A stretch of 64,000 nucleotides of DNA from Macrocystis pyrifera (lineage: Eukaryota > Sar > Phaeophyceae > Laminariales > Laminariaceae). Below the pieces are notes generated by a model. It did no database searches. It was not told where the DNA came from and was given only the letters and a program-made list of their open reading frames with translations. The translations under genes were made by a program, and so were the position numbers. The stretch's first letter is position 1, and each line of letters opens with the position of its first letter. Below, in pieces: positions 13,795 through 20,524 of this stretch. Where the stretch lies: positions 7,425,274 to 7,489,273 of the forward strand of contig JASSKH010000025.1 in NCBI GenBank assembly GCA_031763025.1, read 5' to 3'.

Positions 13795-14228
13795 CCGTTG
13801 GCGGAGGAGATAGACACGTTGGGGAGAGATAACCGTTGGCGGAGGAGATAGACACGTTGGGGAGAGACAACCCTTGGCGAGCGAGACACGTTGGAGGAGG
13901 AGGGGGTGGAGAGAGATATGCTGCGGGAGAAGGGTACGATGGGGGAGAGGGCGTTAAGGGGGGTTGGAAGGGGGGGGGGTTACCCCAGACCACGATGCCC
14001 TATCCCTCTCCGCCCCTCGCTTTGAAACGAAACGAACACACAAAACATGGGCCACGACCCACGACGAAGATGCCGAACAAAACTAAGACACAATACTTGT
14101 TTAACTTGATCCCCCCCCCCCCCCCCCCGGTCTCCATGTTTACCTGGTTGGTGACGTGCTCCGTCCCGGCATTGTAGGATGCGAGGGTCTATGGCCACAC
14201 GACTACGGCCACGCATGATATCGAGTAC

Positions 14229-14262
<34 letters not shown>

Positions 14263-17200
14263 ACTCTCCTTCCCCTCTCCCATCTCCACCGCCCAATATA
14301 CCCTCACGGGAGCGACTTATTTTCAACATACATCTTTACTACTTGAAATAGCAGTCCCGTCTAATCCCCAAGTATTTTTTACGCTGAACGCGGACGTGCA
14401 GGTCTTGAAAGGGCTTCAATAAGTACTCAAGCAACTTGGTGTTGTTTATTGTCACGACCCTTGGCTTCAATCTTGTCCTTTGTCCTTGTTTTTTCCTTCT
14501 TTTTTCTTCACGGAACCCCCCCCCCCCCCCTTCCCCCTCCTCCTTTCCCCTGGTCTTCCCCACCCTTATACCCCCACACCCTACCTCCCAACCCCCCCCT
14601 CCCCTCCTCCCCCCATCTCCTGTCCCCTCTCGGCGCTGAAAAACAAAACACGCACACACACATTTGCGCATCTTTAGGACCGAAAAAACAGGACTTCTCC
14701 CGCTGCTATCGAGCGCTGGGCTTCAGACCCGCTTTGCCTCACAAATGTGGAGGCGGTGGGGGAAGCGGGGTCGGGAGGGGACGGGGGCGGCGCAAGGCTG
14801 GTGGCGCGGGGGGCGGCGCAGGATAAGGCTAACGTGGTGTGCCAGCTGGCTGCGGTGGAGGCTTTGGCGAAGGGCACGCTGCCCTGCGGAGTGAAGGTGA
14901 TGATTTTGATATTTTTGATGATGACTTTGTAACTGATGATAACGGTGACGGTTACGATCGCTTTTGTGGTGGTGGTGATGGTGGCCGTGATGATGATTGT
15001 GATGATGCCGGTGGGGATCATGATGATGATGATGATGAGTGATGATGGCACGTTGGAGTTGGAGCGTGGCGGTTGGCCCGGATTTTGTGCCGGGGCGTTC
15101 GTGGGGGGGGGGGGGGGGGGGCTGAGGCTGGCGGGAAGCAGGCTTTGACGAAGGACCTCTGGCCCTGCCGATCGAGCTAATGCGGTGATGATGATGGCGA
15201 TGACGATGATGATGGCGATGCTGCGGAGCTGGGGTTGGGGTCGGTGGTTTGATTATCTTGTGTCGGCATGTTTGTCGGGGGGGAGGAAGGCCAGCGAAAG
15301 AGGGTAGGGGGGAGGGGGGGGGTTCTATAGACCCTTGGGGAGAGGGGGGCGGGGGGGGGTCGGCGAAGGGCGTCTTGCCCTGCGGAGTTCATTCAGGTGA
15401 TGGCGGTGAGAATTGCAATTCTGGGTGAGAGCCGGGTATTTAGTTTGTCTGGTCCTTTGGTGTCGGGGTGTTTGTGGGGGATAGGAAGGCTGCGAGGAAG
15501 ATGGCGGAGGGCAATTTTTCAGTTACATAGATAATCCAAATCTGGAATACCGTCTTCTCTGAAAGAGCTAGGTCGTAAAGTGGAAATCGATGATCTATCT
15601 ATCTCTTCGAGGTGTGAATTTTTGCTGTTGGAAATACAGTAGGTTCATTTGTAGAGTTGAAAAAAAGTCGGTATGTATAGTACGGAGGGCCATAGTAAAT
15701 AGGACCTACGGTACACACTAAAACCTACTGTGTATATGTATTTAACTGTTGTTGCTACCAATATTTGGTCCTGTTCACTATACTACGGTCCCTCTTTTGC
15801 GAAATTCTTTGATTACAACCCGTCCCCACCCCCACCCAACCAACCTCCAACCCTCTCGACCCTTTTTGGGACTGCAGTTCTGTTTTTGGGGACTAATCAC
15901 ACAGAAGTGGAGTAGTTTGTCTTCAGAACGGGACTGCAGTTTTAAAAGAGCTACTTAATGGAAGCCCCCTTTTTATTTACCGGGCATGCACACGGCGCGT
16001 GCAGGTTTATACAGTAACGTCGTCAAGAGTATACGGTTGCCCACACATGCTCTAGCCGACAAGATAACGTGGTGCTACGCGATCGCCCGCCAATGTCGCG
16101 GCGTACTATTAATAGTTTCCTCGGGACGTACGAGTGTACCACGGTAGTGGCAGCGAACAACGATGAGTATATAGATAGTCGGTCGTCGTCAACAATGAAA
16201 TTGATCACGTGAGATTGCCTTGCTCTCTTTGAACTGATGAAAAAATATTATCTCTTTTCACCCCCCCCCCCCCCCCCCCCCCCCATTATATATATTATAT
16301 ATGGGTTGGGTTGGCGTCGGTTGGCAACGACACTGTAAAACATGCCGCTCACTACGTGAGCTAGACATCCAGGGTACCGTTTTTTTTTTTTTTTTTTTTT
16401 TTTTTTTTGGCGGTCGCCCACAGCGGGTCGTCTAGTTAGAGATCATTTGTGCGAAGTAAAGAACCTTTACTCTGCACAAGGGAATTGATCGTATCACGTA
16501 GTGTTCAAGGTACGGCACCCAAGAGGCAGGTACATAGTACTCCTATTGCTGTCTCTGGAAGTGGCCACACCGGAAATTAAACTAACTCATTGAAGCTGGC
16601 ATCCTTATGCAAGTCCGCCTCACAAGTGGTGCTTAGTAGGATGCAGCTCACCCTTCATGCGACTCGCCGGACACCTCACGGCGCTTCGCGCTTGGTGCAA
16701 GCAATGTCTGCCTGGTCGGTGAAAACCCGACATGCTCCGTCCCGGCATTGTAGGGATGCGAGGGTCTATGGTCATACGACTACGGCCATGCATGAGATCG
16801 AGTACATCCCTTCTATCGAGTACACCCCCCCCCCCCCCCCCCCCCCCCCCCGCCCCGGCAGATAATCGTGGGAGCTTCCCCCCGCCCCCCGGTTCCATGG
16901 TTGGAGACACCCCTCTCGACGTGGCCGACAGGCTGGCGGACTTCTTGAGGGCTCATCCGGCGGCGACTGGGCGGCCCGATCTCGTCGTGGTGAGGTTTTT
17001 GGGTTCTCGCTGTCCCGCTCTGTTTTGTTTTTTGATGCTGCTGTTGTTGGGATTGTTGTGTTTTGGTTAATTTTTCTTTGCTTTTTGTTTTTACTTTTGA
17101 TGTTTTTATGTGGATCGTGTTGTATTTATTTGTGTGTGAAATGTTGTGTTTCGTTTTTTCTTTTTTCTTTTGGTGTCGGTGTTTCGTGCTTTTCGGTTCG

Positions 17201-20083
17201 TGTATTTTTGTGTGTCTTTGTTTTTATGTCCTCATTTTTGCATCAAAGTTGTTTGGTCTATGTTTTTTTTTTTTTCTGTCTTAACCTTTTTTTGTTCGTG
17301 AAGAATAGCTTTTTTTTGGTGTTATATGTGTCAATTCTCTCCCTTCCTATCCTTCCTCCCCTCCTCTCTCACGGGCTTGCCCGCCACACACCTCGCAAGG
17401 CGAGGCAACAAAGAAGACATACCTGCAAAAACCACAAACAAACAACAAACAACTACCCCCCACACCCTGTCGCCTTTTTTTTTCGGATCAACAAAACAAA
17501 AGGTTTCGGAGCCGTCGGGCGCCCGCCTGGCCCCGGGCAAAAACGCCTTACTGGTGGGATGCAGGGGTTTCGCTACTCTTCAGGTCTCGGTCAGCACTTT
17601 CGAAGAGGAGGAAGAGGTAAAGTGGCATGTACGTTAGTTTATATGATATTAGTAGGTAGGTATCTAGAGTTGTCTATGCCTCGCAGTGTGTATCAGGTGG
17701 GCTCAAGTGCAGTCGCTACGAGGGTACCCAAGTAAAAGTACGTGTTTTGTGGTGAGAGGCGGGGTACGAAGCGCACCCGAGGGTAGGTATTCGACGATAA
17801 AAACATGCGAGGCAAAGAAGCGTAGTGGGGAGGGAGGAGGGAGAAAGAGCGTGTCTCGCGACCCCCGGATCTGAGTCGCGAGTAGGAGAGGGAGAGAGAG
17901 AAAAAAGAATGGACGAGGATATTTAATGGGATGGAAAACAAAACAAACAAAAATGATAAAAAAAAAAACAGTTAGTGTAAGGACAATTAAAAATACAAAT
18001 AAATCAGTCTGTATACATACGAAGACTATTCTATTTTTGCGTACAGCAGTAGTATTACGGAGGACCGTAGTAACTAGGACCAAATATTGTTAGTAAAAAA
18101 GGTAAATATATGGGTTTTTGTGTATGCCATAGGTCCTGTTAACTATGGTCCCCCGTGATCGGGGTATTATATACGGGGGAACATAGTAATCGGAAACAAA
18201 GGTTGTTTATTAGCGTAGGGGGTTTGTGGGTTGTTGGATCCATCTTGGGTTCTGATTCTTACTACATATGCCACCCCGAAAATAGCACCACCCTGGCTGG
18301 AAATTTAAGGACCTTGTAGACATTGATATGAATACCAAGCGGTCTTTGTATTGACAAGACACCCAGAGTGCTGCGAGGGATTAGTGTTTTGATGGTGACC
18401 TACTGTAGTGTGGATTTCTTGCTGTTCGGCTGTAGGGGATACTCGTGGGTGTGTACAAATGTGTGTGTGTCTTTTTATTTATGTCTACGTCTGCATTCTA
18501 CATTCGACACGATTGATAATATCAAGATAGCCGCGTGGAGGTTTCTCCGTTACCTGAAAGCCTCAGCCTGAGTCTCGTTGCTGCAGCAGTAATGCCGGTT
18601 GCCGGTATATTTTTGCCGGTATGTGCCAGGCCAATACGCTGGCGTTATATAGAGGGTTAGTTAGATTTTTTGTACTGTGTAGGCGTGTTTTCGCACGGGG
18701 GGCGCGGGGGGGGGTAACGTCATGCGTACGTTTGCTTTTGGAGGGGCCGGGTTGTTGAAAAATTCTTCGTGTGTACACGTTTACTGGTTGGGCCGAATGA
18801 CTTTTATATTTTGATATGACAGAAGCGTTGCGCTCTTTTGGCGGTTACGTTGTTGATAGTTTCTCAGTTGCCTTAAGTTGCAACCCTATATAGAAGCGTG
18901 TTTTTTTGTGGCAACGCTTGTGGTTGCGCTAACGCTGCGACCCTAGCGGTAACGATGTCGCTAACGATACCGATATCGCTGACGATAACGGTACCGATAT
19001 CGCTAACGATAACGGTAAAGTCAGTGGGATGCCCGCTTTTGAGGCCCTCCGGTGTTGAGACTTTCGGTCGGATAATGCCGGTTAAATCGGCTTGTTTTGT
19101 CACGAGGAAAAAAATATATACTTGGGATTAGCATGGAATCATGTTTTCAGTAGCGAGATGTAGACCGCGTTGGAGATAAGACCCACCTAAGTTGCCCGTC
19201 CCGAGATGGTCTTGAAAGTGGGTATAACACCGCATATCGGTAGCATTGTCGCTAACGATAACGATATATCGCTAACGATAACGATATATCGCTAACGATA
19301 ACGGTATATCGCTAACGATAACGATATATCGCTAACGATAACGATATATCGCTAACGATAACGATATATCGCTAACGATAACGGTATATCGCTAACGATA
19401 ACGATATATATCGCTTATCGATGTCGCTGAAGACGGTCAAAGCTATTTATGTCGCTGACCCTGACGATGTCGCTGACGAGTGCCCCAACGATACTGCGAA
19501 AATAAAACGATACCGCTGCGTAACGAATGCCTGCTGGCTTTTGTAGCCTTGCTCGCCTCTTAGCACTTTCTCGCACGTACCGATTGTTACTACTAACTGT
19601 AGGGCTGTGAATCGAAATCGGAACCGACTCACCCCAATTGATCCTATAGTAGCGATTTTTAATCGGAATCGGAATCGGAAAACATCGGGACGGTTCTTTT
19701 TACCTGCTAAACATCGGCAAAACATCGGTGAAGCATCGCGTTCCGATTTACAAGACTCCTAAGTTGCGTTAGGATTCACTAAGAACATTTTTCGTGAAAC
19801 AAGGATCCATCCACTCACACGCCGGACTCGCCGACGTATCGGGTATATCGTCTTCGCCGAAAACCTCTTCTTTTTTGTTTTTTTTCGATATCGGTAGTCA
19901 CAGCCGATTACCTACTGCTCTGCTTTTAAACACTTGCGTTCCTTGCGCCGTCGCCTTTTTTCGATCGCTTTGCAGGACGAGACTCGCACCTGCGCCGCCT
20001 TCGCAGGGCCGCTGATCGACCCCGCCAGGGTACTGACGGCTATCCTGGCTTCCATGCACGACCCGGAGACCGGGGGACTCGAG
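1364..20083 (+). CDS. Tandem calponin-homology (CH1-CH2) actin-binding protein gene, partial, 12 exons seen
   Basis: Twelve exons on the + strand join into one reading frame of about 530 codons: 1364-1414, 1761-1882, 2909-3067, 7583-7750, 9731-9953, 10876-10977, 12414-12455, 13572-13727, 14678-14896, 16862-16989, 17503-17616 and 19976-20083. Exons 1-5 make a CH1-CH2 pair like the actin-binding domain of alpha-actinin, filamin and spectrin, so a cytoskeletal F-actin-binding role is expected from family knowledge. Exons 6-12 match no domain I recognise; no spectrin or filamin repeat is evident. Phases agree at every junction but exon 9/10, where an exon may be missing. The first CH1 helix (with its usual tryptophan) must lie upstream of 1364, and the 3' end lies in or past the assembly gap. 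Introns range from 346 bp to 4.5 kb and are full of repeats. Confidence 0.85.
1761..1882 (+). CDS. Exon 2: CH1 core
   Basis: The exon opens after ATGCAG and reads DGTVLYRLLEVLS, the central CH1 signature, followed by a basic stretch and IKIKKIANMSIVW, which corresponds to the actin-binding helix region (compare 'kmrvhkIsNv' in alpha-actinin). It ends TGGAA|GTGAGG, leaving two bases of a lysine codon completed by the G that starts exon 3. Both splice sites are canonical. Confidence 0.9.
2111..2216. mobile_element. MITE family A copy
   Basis: A near-palindromic ~106-bp element: TTACGGGGGACCATGG at the left and its inverse ending CCCCCGTAA at the right, with an A/T-rich centre (ATAGGTAAATATATAGG). 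TA flanks both ends (TCTA|...|TAAG). The TA target suggests a Tc1/mariner (Stowaway-type) MITE; that assignment is inference. It lies in intron 2. Confidence 0.85.
2503..2900. repeat. (ACA)n microsatellite and a ~170-bp tandem duplication
   Basis: An ACA run at about 2507-2550 is followed by two diverged copies of a segment containing TATCTGGCGG(C/T)CTGGGCGAG and CTCACCAACACC, at about 2560-2725 and 2730-2900. The second copy runs up to the exon 3 acceptor. Confidence 0.7.
2909..3067 (+). CDS. Exon 3: CH1 C-terminal half
   Basis: After the acceptor TTGGTCAG the exon encodes YLSSTVKLVGIGPTDIVDGN and then LTLGMIWSLIVFF. This is the most conserved part of the first CH domain in the alpha-actinin/filamin/spectrin group (consensus ...V.L..IG..DIVDGN.KLTLG.IW..I..F). 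It ends CAGCG|GTGAGA, two bases into an arginine codon that exon 4 completes. The acceptor lies at the end of a ~170-bp intronic tandem duplication. Confidence 0.93.
3107..3193. mobile_element. MITE family C copy
   Basis: Inverted termini ACCAATCTGGGCGGAAATA and TATTTCCGTCCGTCCAGATT (plus GGT) flank a short centre with TTGATATTGATATCAA. A second copy lies at 11066-11147. Confidence 0.65.
3292..3704. mobile_element. Inverted-terminal element with an internal ~106-bp tandem duplication
   Basis: It starts ATTTCACACCTCGAG and ends CGAGGTGTGAAAT, a clear terminal inversion. Inside, TTCCTCAGCTGCCGTTGTGA occurs twice about 106 bp apart, along with many GATC/AGATCAT words. A diverged right end of the same family is near 15585-15620. 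It lies in intron 3. Confidence 0.6.
4104..4211. mobile_element. MITE family A copy
   Basis: Termini TTGCGGGGGGACCATAGT and ACTATGGTCCTCCATAG around the family A centre (AAAAAGAGGTAAATATGTAG). Located in intron 3. Confidence 0.8.
4827..4932. mobile_element. MITE family A copy
   Basis: Termini TTACGGGGGTCCATAGTTAA and CCCCCCGTAA with the family A centre in the opposite orientation (CCTAAATATTTACC). Located in intron 3. Confidence 0.83.
4933..5702. other. Intron 3 sequence, no recognised feature
   Basis: Unique-looking DNA. The short reading frames show no coding character, and no repeat or RNA gene was recognised. Confidence 0.4.
5703..5924. mobile_element. Nested pair of MITE family A copies
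   Basis: The outer element runs from CACGGAGGGCCATAGT to ACTATGGTCCCCCGTA. Inside it, at the position where other copies read GTTGTTAGTAAAAATAGG, sits a second copy (about 5744-5851) starting GGGAGGTCCATAGT and ending CGGTCCCCCTTAA. The outer sequence resumes with TAGAAAAATAGG. Confidence 0.85.
5930..6990. other. Intron 3 sequence, no recognised feature
   Basis: No gene found. A short direct repeat AACTGGTGAAGCCGATGCT occurs twice in tandem at about 6622-6660. Confidence 0.4.
6991..7552. repeat. Repeat family E, copy 1, bounded by poly-C
   Basis: About 560 bp starting in a C-run followed by TATATTATATTGG and ending GAGTACG plus about 26 Cs. Copy 2 at 16261-16851 matches along its length, with shared landmarks GGTTGGGTTGGCGTCG, CTCACTACGTGAGCTAGAC, CCAGGGTACCG, GCTGTCTCTGGAA and CGACTACGGCCATGCATGA. 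The right poly-C ends about 30 bp before exon 4. It has no coding potential; the class is unknown. Confidence 0.75.
7583..7750 (+). CDS. Exon 4: CH2 N-terminal half
   Basis: The acceptor is TTTGGTAG. The exon reads IMEWITKRTRHYPDVEV, then NFTDSLADGRALLAILDD, matching the CH2 pattern W...T..Y..V.V.NF..SW.DG.A..ALI, with Leu where Trp is common. A short acidic, proline-containing insert (DPSESPYDPTDSP) follows. It ends AAAAG|GTGAAA, phase-compatible with exon 5. A poly-C tract ends about 30 bp upstream of the acceptor. Confidence 0.92.
7753..8222. other. Intron 4 with poly-G (7917-7932) and poly-T (8023-8052) tracts
   Basis: Homopolymer-rich intron. The reading frames through these tracts are artefacts. 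Confidence 0.5.
8223..8254 (+). pseudogene. 32-bp duplicate of exon 5 coding sequence
   Basis: These 32 bases are identical to 9741-9772 in exon 5 (the segment encoding DFRRLYGVGA). The match stops abruptly on both sides. An AG (GTGTAG) lies a few bases upstream, but the frame meets a stop shortly after the match, so it is treated as a pseudo-exon. Confidence 0.8.
8340..8429. mobile_element. MITE family B copy
   Basis: Inverted termini CCCTTTTAGTACTGCAGT and GTGCAGTCCTGAAAGGG around a GTTTTGGGG/CCCCAAAAC pair. The core CTGCAGT is present at both ends in all copies. Confidence 0.75.
8690..9035. repeat. ~100-bp tandem repeat, one unit split by a MITE
   Basis: The phrase TATATACCCCTATT(G/T)TAGC and the following GTAGGTATTGAA occur at about 8868-8900 and 8966-9012. 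The preceding segment (AAGCCCCC...GTCCGAAAATATTTGGACAAA) occurs at 8695 and 8930. The family A MITE at 8737-8842 lies inside the first unit. Confidence 0.6.
8737..8842. mobile_element. MITE family A copy
   Basis: TTACGGGGGGCCGTAGT ... ACTATGGTCCCCCCGTAA, flanked by TA on both sides (GCTA|...|TATA). Located in intron 4. Confidence 0.87.
9181..9296. mobile_element. Diverged MITE family A copy
   Basis: Begins TTACGGGGGAACACAGT and ends ACTATGGTCCTCGGTAG with family A spacing but altered centre; one of a divergent subfamily that also includes 18171-18284. Confidence 0.65.
9305..9409. mobile_element. MITE family A copy
   Basis: TTACGGAGGTCCATGG ... ACTATGGTCCCCCGTAG, flanked by TA. Only a few bases separate it from the copy at 9181-9296. 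Confidence 0.85.
9546..9640. mobile_element. MITE family B copy
   Basis: ACCCTTTTCAGTACTGCAGT ... ACTGCAGTCCTAAAAGGGT. It lies about 90 bp upstream of exon 5. Confidence 0.75.
9731..9953 (+). CDS. Exon 5: CH2 C-terminal half plus low-complexity linker
   Basis: The acceptor is CTTTTGTAG. The exon encodes AFEDFRRLYGVGAILDPDD and ADEKANITYLAEVMKAM, matching the end of CH2 (F..AE..LGIP..LD..D...PDEK.IMTY). It continues into a Glu/Gly/Arg-rich linker and ends ACGCAGCAG|GTTAGC in phase 0. Positions 9741-9772 recur exactly in the preceding intron at 8223-8254. A MITE-B copy and a C-rich tract precede the exon. Confidence 0.92.
9960..10440. repeat. TTGGC/TTGGG-type short tandem repeats
   Basis: From 9967 to about 10265 the sequence is (GGCTT)n, (GGTTT)n and (GGGTT)n variants, fading into G-rich intron. 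Not a pure telomere array; the units change every few copies. Confidence 0.75.
10690..10875. repeat. Minisatellite of GGATACCGCTG-like units abutting exon 6
   Basis: Roughly 10- and 20-bp units (TGGATACCGC, GGGATACCGC, GGAATACCGC, GGAATCCGC) continue with increasing divergence up to the exon 6 acceptor. Confidence 0.65.
10876..10977 (+). CDS. Exon 6: helical segment after CH2
   Basis: Following the acceptor CCGAACAG, 34 codons in phase 0 encode a charged, probably helical segment (AALQRAEEAFPDTVERLREL, then a short Cys- and Gly-containing stretch). The donor is GACAAG|GTTGGT. GC-rich third positions and matching phase support it. No family motif is recognised. A decayed minisatellite of GGATACCGCTG-like units ends directly at the acceptor. 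Confidence 0.75.
11066..11147. mobile_element. MITE family C copy
   Basis: ACCACCTTCGGACGGAAATA ... CATTTCCAGCCAGAATGGT. The same terminal pattern as 3107-3193; a weaker relative is near 18283-18375. Confidence 0.55.
11203..11307. mobile_element. MITE family A copy
   Basis: TGACGGGGGTCCATAGTTAA ... GGTCCCACGTAA, flanked by TA. A diverged relative follows directly at about 11308-11405 (GTTAGAACC ... GGGTTCTGTTTATTAC). Confidence 0.8.
11811..12173. repeat. ~180-bp tandem duplication containing a MITE-A in each unit
   Basis: Unit 1 (11811-11990) and unit 2 (11991-12173) both begin with a T-run, TGTGAAA(T/C)GGAGCGCC and GTCAGCTGTTAAT, then a family A MITE. The first MITE (11884-11990) lacks its right end and stops where the second unit starts; the second (12063-12173) is complete. 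Confidence 0.8.
12414..12455 (+). CDS. Exon 7: 42-base micro-exon with a GC donor
   Basis: A long poly-T tract and CCTCCTGTAG precede 14 codons in phase 0 (VAEMMMSSGLDDVK). The 3' end is GTCAAG|GCAAGT, a GC-AG type donor with otherwise perfect consensus. The exon keeps frame with exons 6 and 8. It is supported by frame and splice context only, because it is too short for homology. Confidence 0.55.
12456..12956. other. Intron 7, possible cryptic exon at 12700-12766
   Basis: CTCTCTCCAG|AATGACGC opens a short phase-0 frame that could end at CCAT|GTAGTA near 12772. Coding character is weak and the exon 7-8 junction is already in frame, so it is not annotated as coding. Confidence 0.3.
12957..13397. 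mobile_element. hAT-like element made of GGGTC/GACCC hairpin arrays
   Basis: Left end GGGGGCTCTTCACGGGTCGG, right end CGACTCGTGCACAGCCC; inverted, they match at most positions (GGGCT-T-CACG-GTCGG). Inside, GGGTC runs face GACCC runs in repeated hairpins separated by AGGAGGTTTTCAAACTCT. The ends resemble the better-defined element at 33697-34536 (CAGGGCTTTTCGCGGG). The candidate 8-bp flanks match only 5 of 8. Confidence 0.55.
13572..13727 (+). CDS. Exon 8: unrecognised segment, Ser-rich end
   Basis: The frame encodes YAGDAFVVGEKAGPPGSPTV followed by LFYASYGTVDESKSS and a Ser/Arg/Lys tail, ending GAGAG|GTCAGT in phase 0. The acceptor is probably GTAGTAG at 13565-13571. The better-looking CCCCCAG seven bases upstream would put two TAG codons in this frame. 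The beta-like alternation resembles an Ig-like or filamin strand pattern but is too weak to name. A GA-repeat microsatellite begins just after the donor. Confidence 0.65.
13741..13900. repeat. (GA)n microsatellite and 35-bp minisatellite
   Basis: A GAGA run at 13748-13790 is followed by about three copies of a unit containing GTTGGCGGAGGAGATAGACA and CGTTGGGGAGAGA. Confidence 0.75.
14129..14263. repeat. Repeat family E, 5'-truncated copy 3
   Basis: Carries only the right part of family E (GTGCTCCGTCCCGGCATTGT, CGACTACGGCCACGCATGAT, GAGTACA) plus a terminal poly-C of about 30 bases. A C-run also precedes it. Confidence 0.75.
14264..14677. other. Intron 8, CT-rich, with a short open segment near 14355-14416
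   Basis: A frame reading NPQVFFTLNADVQ ends at CAG|GTCTTG, but its phase does not fit exons 8 and 9. It is recorded as a weak candidate exon only. Confidence 0.25.
14678..14896 (+). CDS. Exon 9: Gly/Ala-rich helical segment
   Basis: After the acceptor CATCTTTAG, 73 codons in phase 0 run from DRKNRTSPAAIERWASDPL through a Gly/Ala linker to VVCQLAAVEALAKGTLPCGV, ending GTGAAG|GTGATG. Open frame, GC-rich third positions and good splice sites support it. The function is unknown. Diverged copies of its last ~45 bases appear downstream near 15135-15190 and 15355-15405. The end phase (0) does not fit the start of exon 10, so an intervening exon has probably been missed. Confidence 0.75.
14900..15540. 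repeat. GAT-rich microsatellites and decayed copies of the exon 9 end
   Basis: GATGAT runs at 14900-15045 and 15185-15225. Segments at about 15135-15190 (GGCTTTGACGAAGGACCTCT) and 15355-15405 (GGCGAAGGGCGTCTTGCCCT) resemble the 3' end of exon 9 (GGCGAAGGGCACGCTGCCCT). A poly-G tract lies at about 15105-15121. Confidence 0.6.
15681..15795. mobile_element. MITE family A copy
   Basis: TACGGAGGGCCATAGT ... TACTACGGTCCCTC with an expanded centre. Located between exons 9 and 10. Confidence 0.7.
15860..15950. mobile_element. MITE family B copy
   Basis: CCCTTTTTGGGACTGCAGTT ... GGGACTGCAGTTTTAAAAG. A much decayed fourth relative is near 22448-22524, on the far side of the gap. Confidence 0.7.
16261..16851. 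repeat. Repeat family E, copy 2, bounded by poly-C
   Basis: Full-length second copy: a ~24-base C-run, TATATATTATATATGGG, then the shared landmarks of copy 1, ending GAGTACA plus about 27 Cs. Exon 10's acceptor (CGGCAG) is reached within about ten bases of the terminal C-run. Confidence 0.8.
16862..16989 (+). CDS. Exon 10: Pro-rich start and amphipathic helix
   Basis: The acceptor CGGCAG follows a poly-C tract of about 27 bases. Two bases complete an upstream codon, then the frame reads NRGSFPPPPGSMVGDTPLD and VADRLADFLRAHPAATGRP, ending GTCGTG|GTGAGG in phase 0. The incoming phase (2 bases) does not match exon 9. The exon is well supported by coding character and splice sites. Confidence 0.75.
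16990..17502. other. Intron 10, T-rich
   Basis: Strongly T-rich on the + strand with TGTTTTT words. The long open frame through it is compositional and not coding. Confidence 0.6.
17503..17616 (+). CDS. Exon 11: unrecognised 38-codon segment
   Basis: Acceptor AACAAAAG; the phase 0 frame gives VSEPSGARLAPGKNALLVGC, then GFATLQVSVSTFEEEEE, ending GAAGAG|GTAAAG. The alternation of hydrophobic residues (ALLVGC, TLQVSVSTF) suggests beta strands. Exons 10, 11 and 12 share phase 0 junctions. Confidence 0.78.
17617..18054. other. Start of intron 11, no recognised feature
   Basis: No repeat or gene recognised; the G/A-rich to A-rich transition produces spurious frames. Confidence 0.4.
18055..18158. 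mobile_element. MITE family A copy
   Basis: TTACGGAGGACCGTAGTAAC ... ACTATGGTCCCCCGTGA with a typical centre. Confidence 0.82.
18171..18284. mobile_element. Diverged MITE family A relative
   Basis: ATACGGGGGAACATAGTAAT ... TTACTACATATGCCACCCCG; belongs to the subfamily with 9181-9296 and 11308-11405. Confidence 0.55.
18930..19250. repeat. Decayed CGCTAACGATA-type repeat
   Basis: TCGCTAACGATACCGATATC and related phrases at 18955-19015 are diverged relatives of the clean array at 19251-19410. Confidence 0.65.
19251..19410. repeat. Perfectly phased 20-bp tandem repeat, 8 copies
   Basis: Eight consecutive 20-bp units GCTAACGATAACGATATATC. Units 3 and 7 carry G instead of A (ACGGTATATC), giving an 80-bp higher-order period. 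Confidence 0.95.
19976..20083 (+). CDS. Exon 12: last exon before the assembly gap
   Basis: Acceptor CTTTGCAG; 36 codons in phase 0 read DETRTCAAFAGPLIDPARVL and TAILASMHDPETGGLE, ending CTCGAG|GTGCGT. No domain is assigned. The intron that starts here runs into the N gap, and no further exon of this gene is identifiable on the far side. Confidence 0.78.
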
Positions 20084-20424
20084 GTGCGTGCGCCTTGCAT
20101 TTTTTTCGGTGGTCTTGACGAGGTTATACACACACGAAAAAAATAAAATCGACATAAGAGTACGTACGTACCTACTTTTTTTTGCTTTAGTCCCAGACAG
20201 GGTGTGCGGGGGGGGGTGTACTAAGTCACGTAAAACAAAACTGAAAAAAAAAAAACATGTTTTATTTTCTTTCGGACGAAAATGCCCAACCCGCTGCAGT
20301 TTCTTTTTAATTTCGTGTGCACGCGGGTATGGTGTTTTGTTTTGTTTGCTTTTGTGTTTGGTGGTCTTGTGTGTGTTTTATTGTCTTTTTTTTTTTTTCG
20401 GCGATCTGGTGTTTCGTTTCGTTT

Positions 20425-20524
20425 NNNNNNNNNNNNNNNNNNNNNNNNNNNNNNNNNNNNNNNNNNNNNNNNNNNNNNNNNNNNNNNNNNNNNNNNNNNN
20501 NNNNNNNNNNNNNNNNNNNNNNNN
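20425..20524. other. Assembly gap (100 Ns)
   Basis: Exactly 100 Ns, a conventional placeholder for a scaffold gap of unknown size. Repeat content differs sharply across it. Confidence 1.

Noticed and set aside
17025-17735. 236-codon open frame on the + strand
   Set aside because: It crosses T-rich intron 10, exon 11 in the wrong frame and intron 11. It is hydrophobic only because of T-richness.
19251-19410. CRISPR array
   Set aside because: The units are contiguous with no spacers, the setting is eukaryotic, and no cas genes are present.
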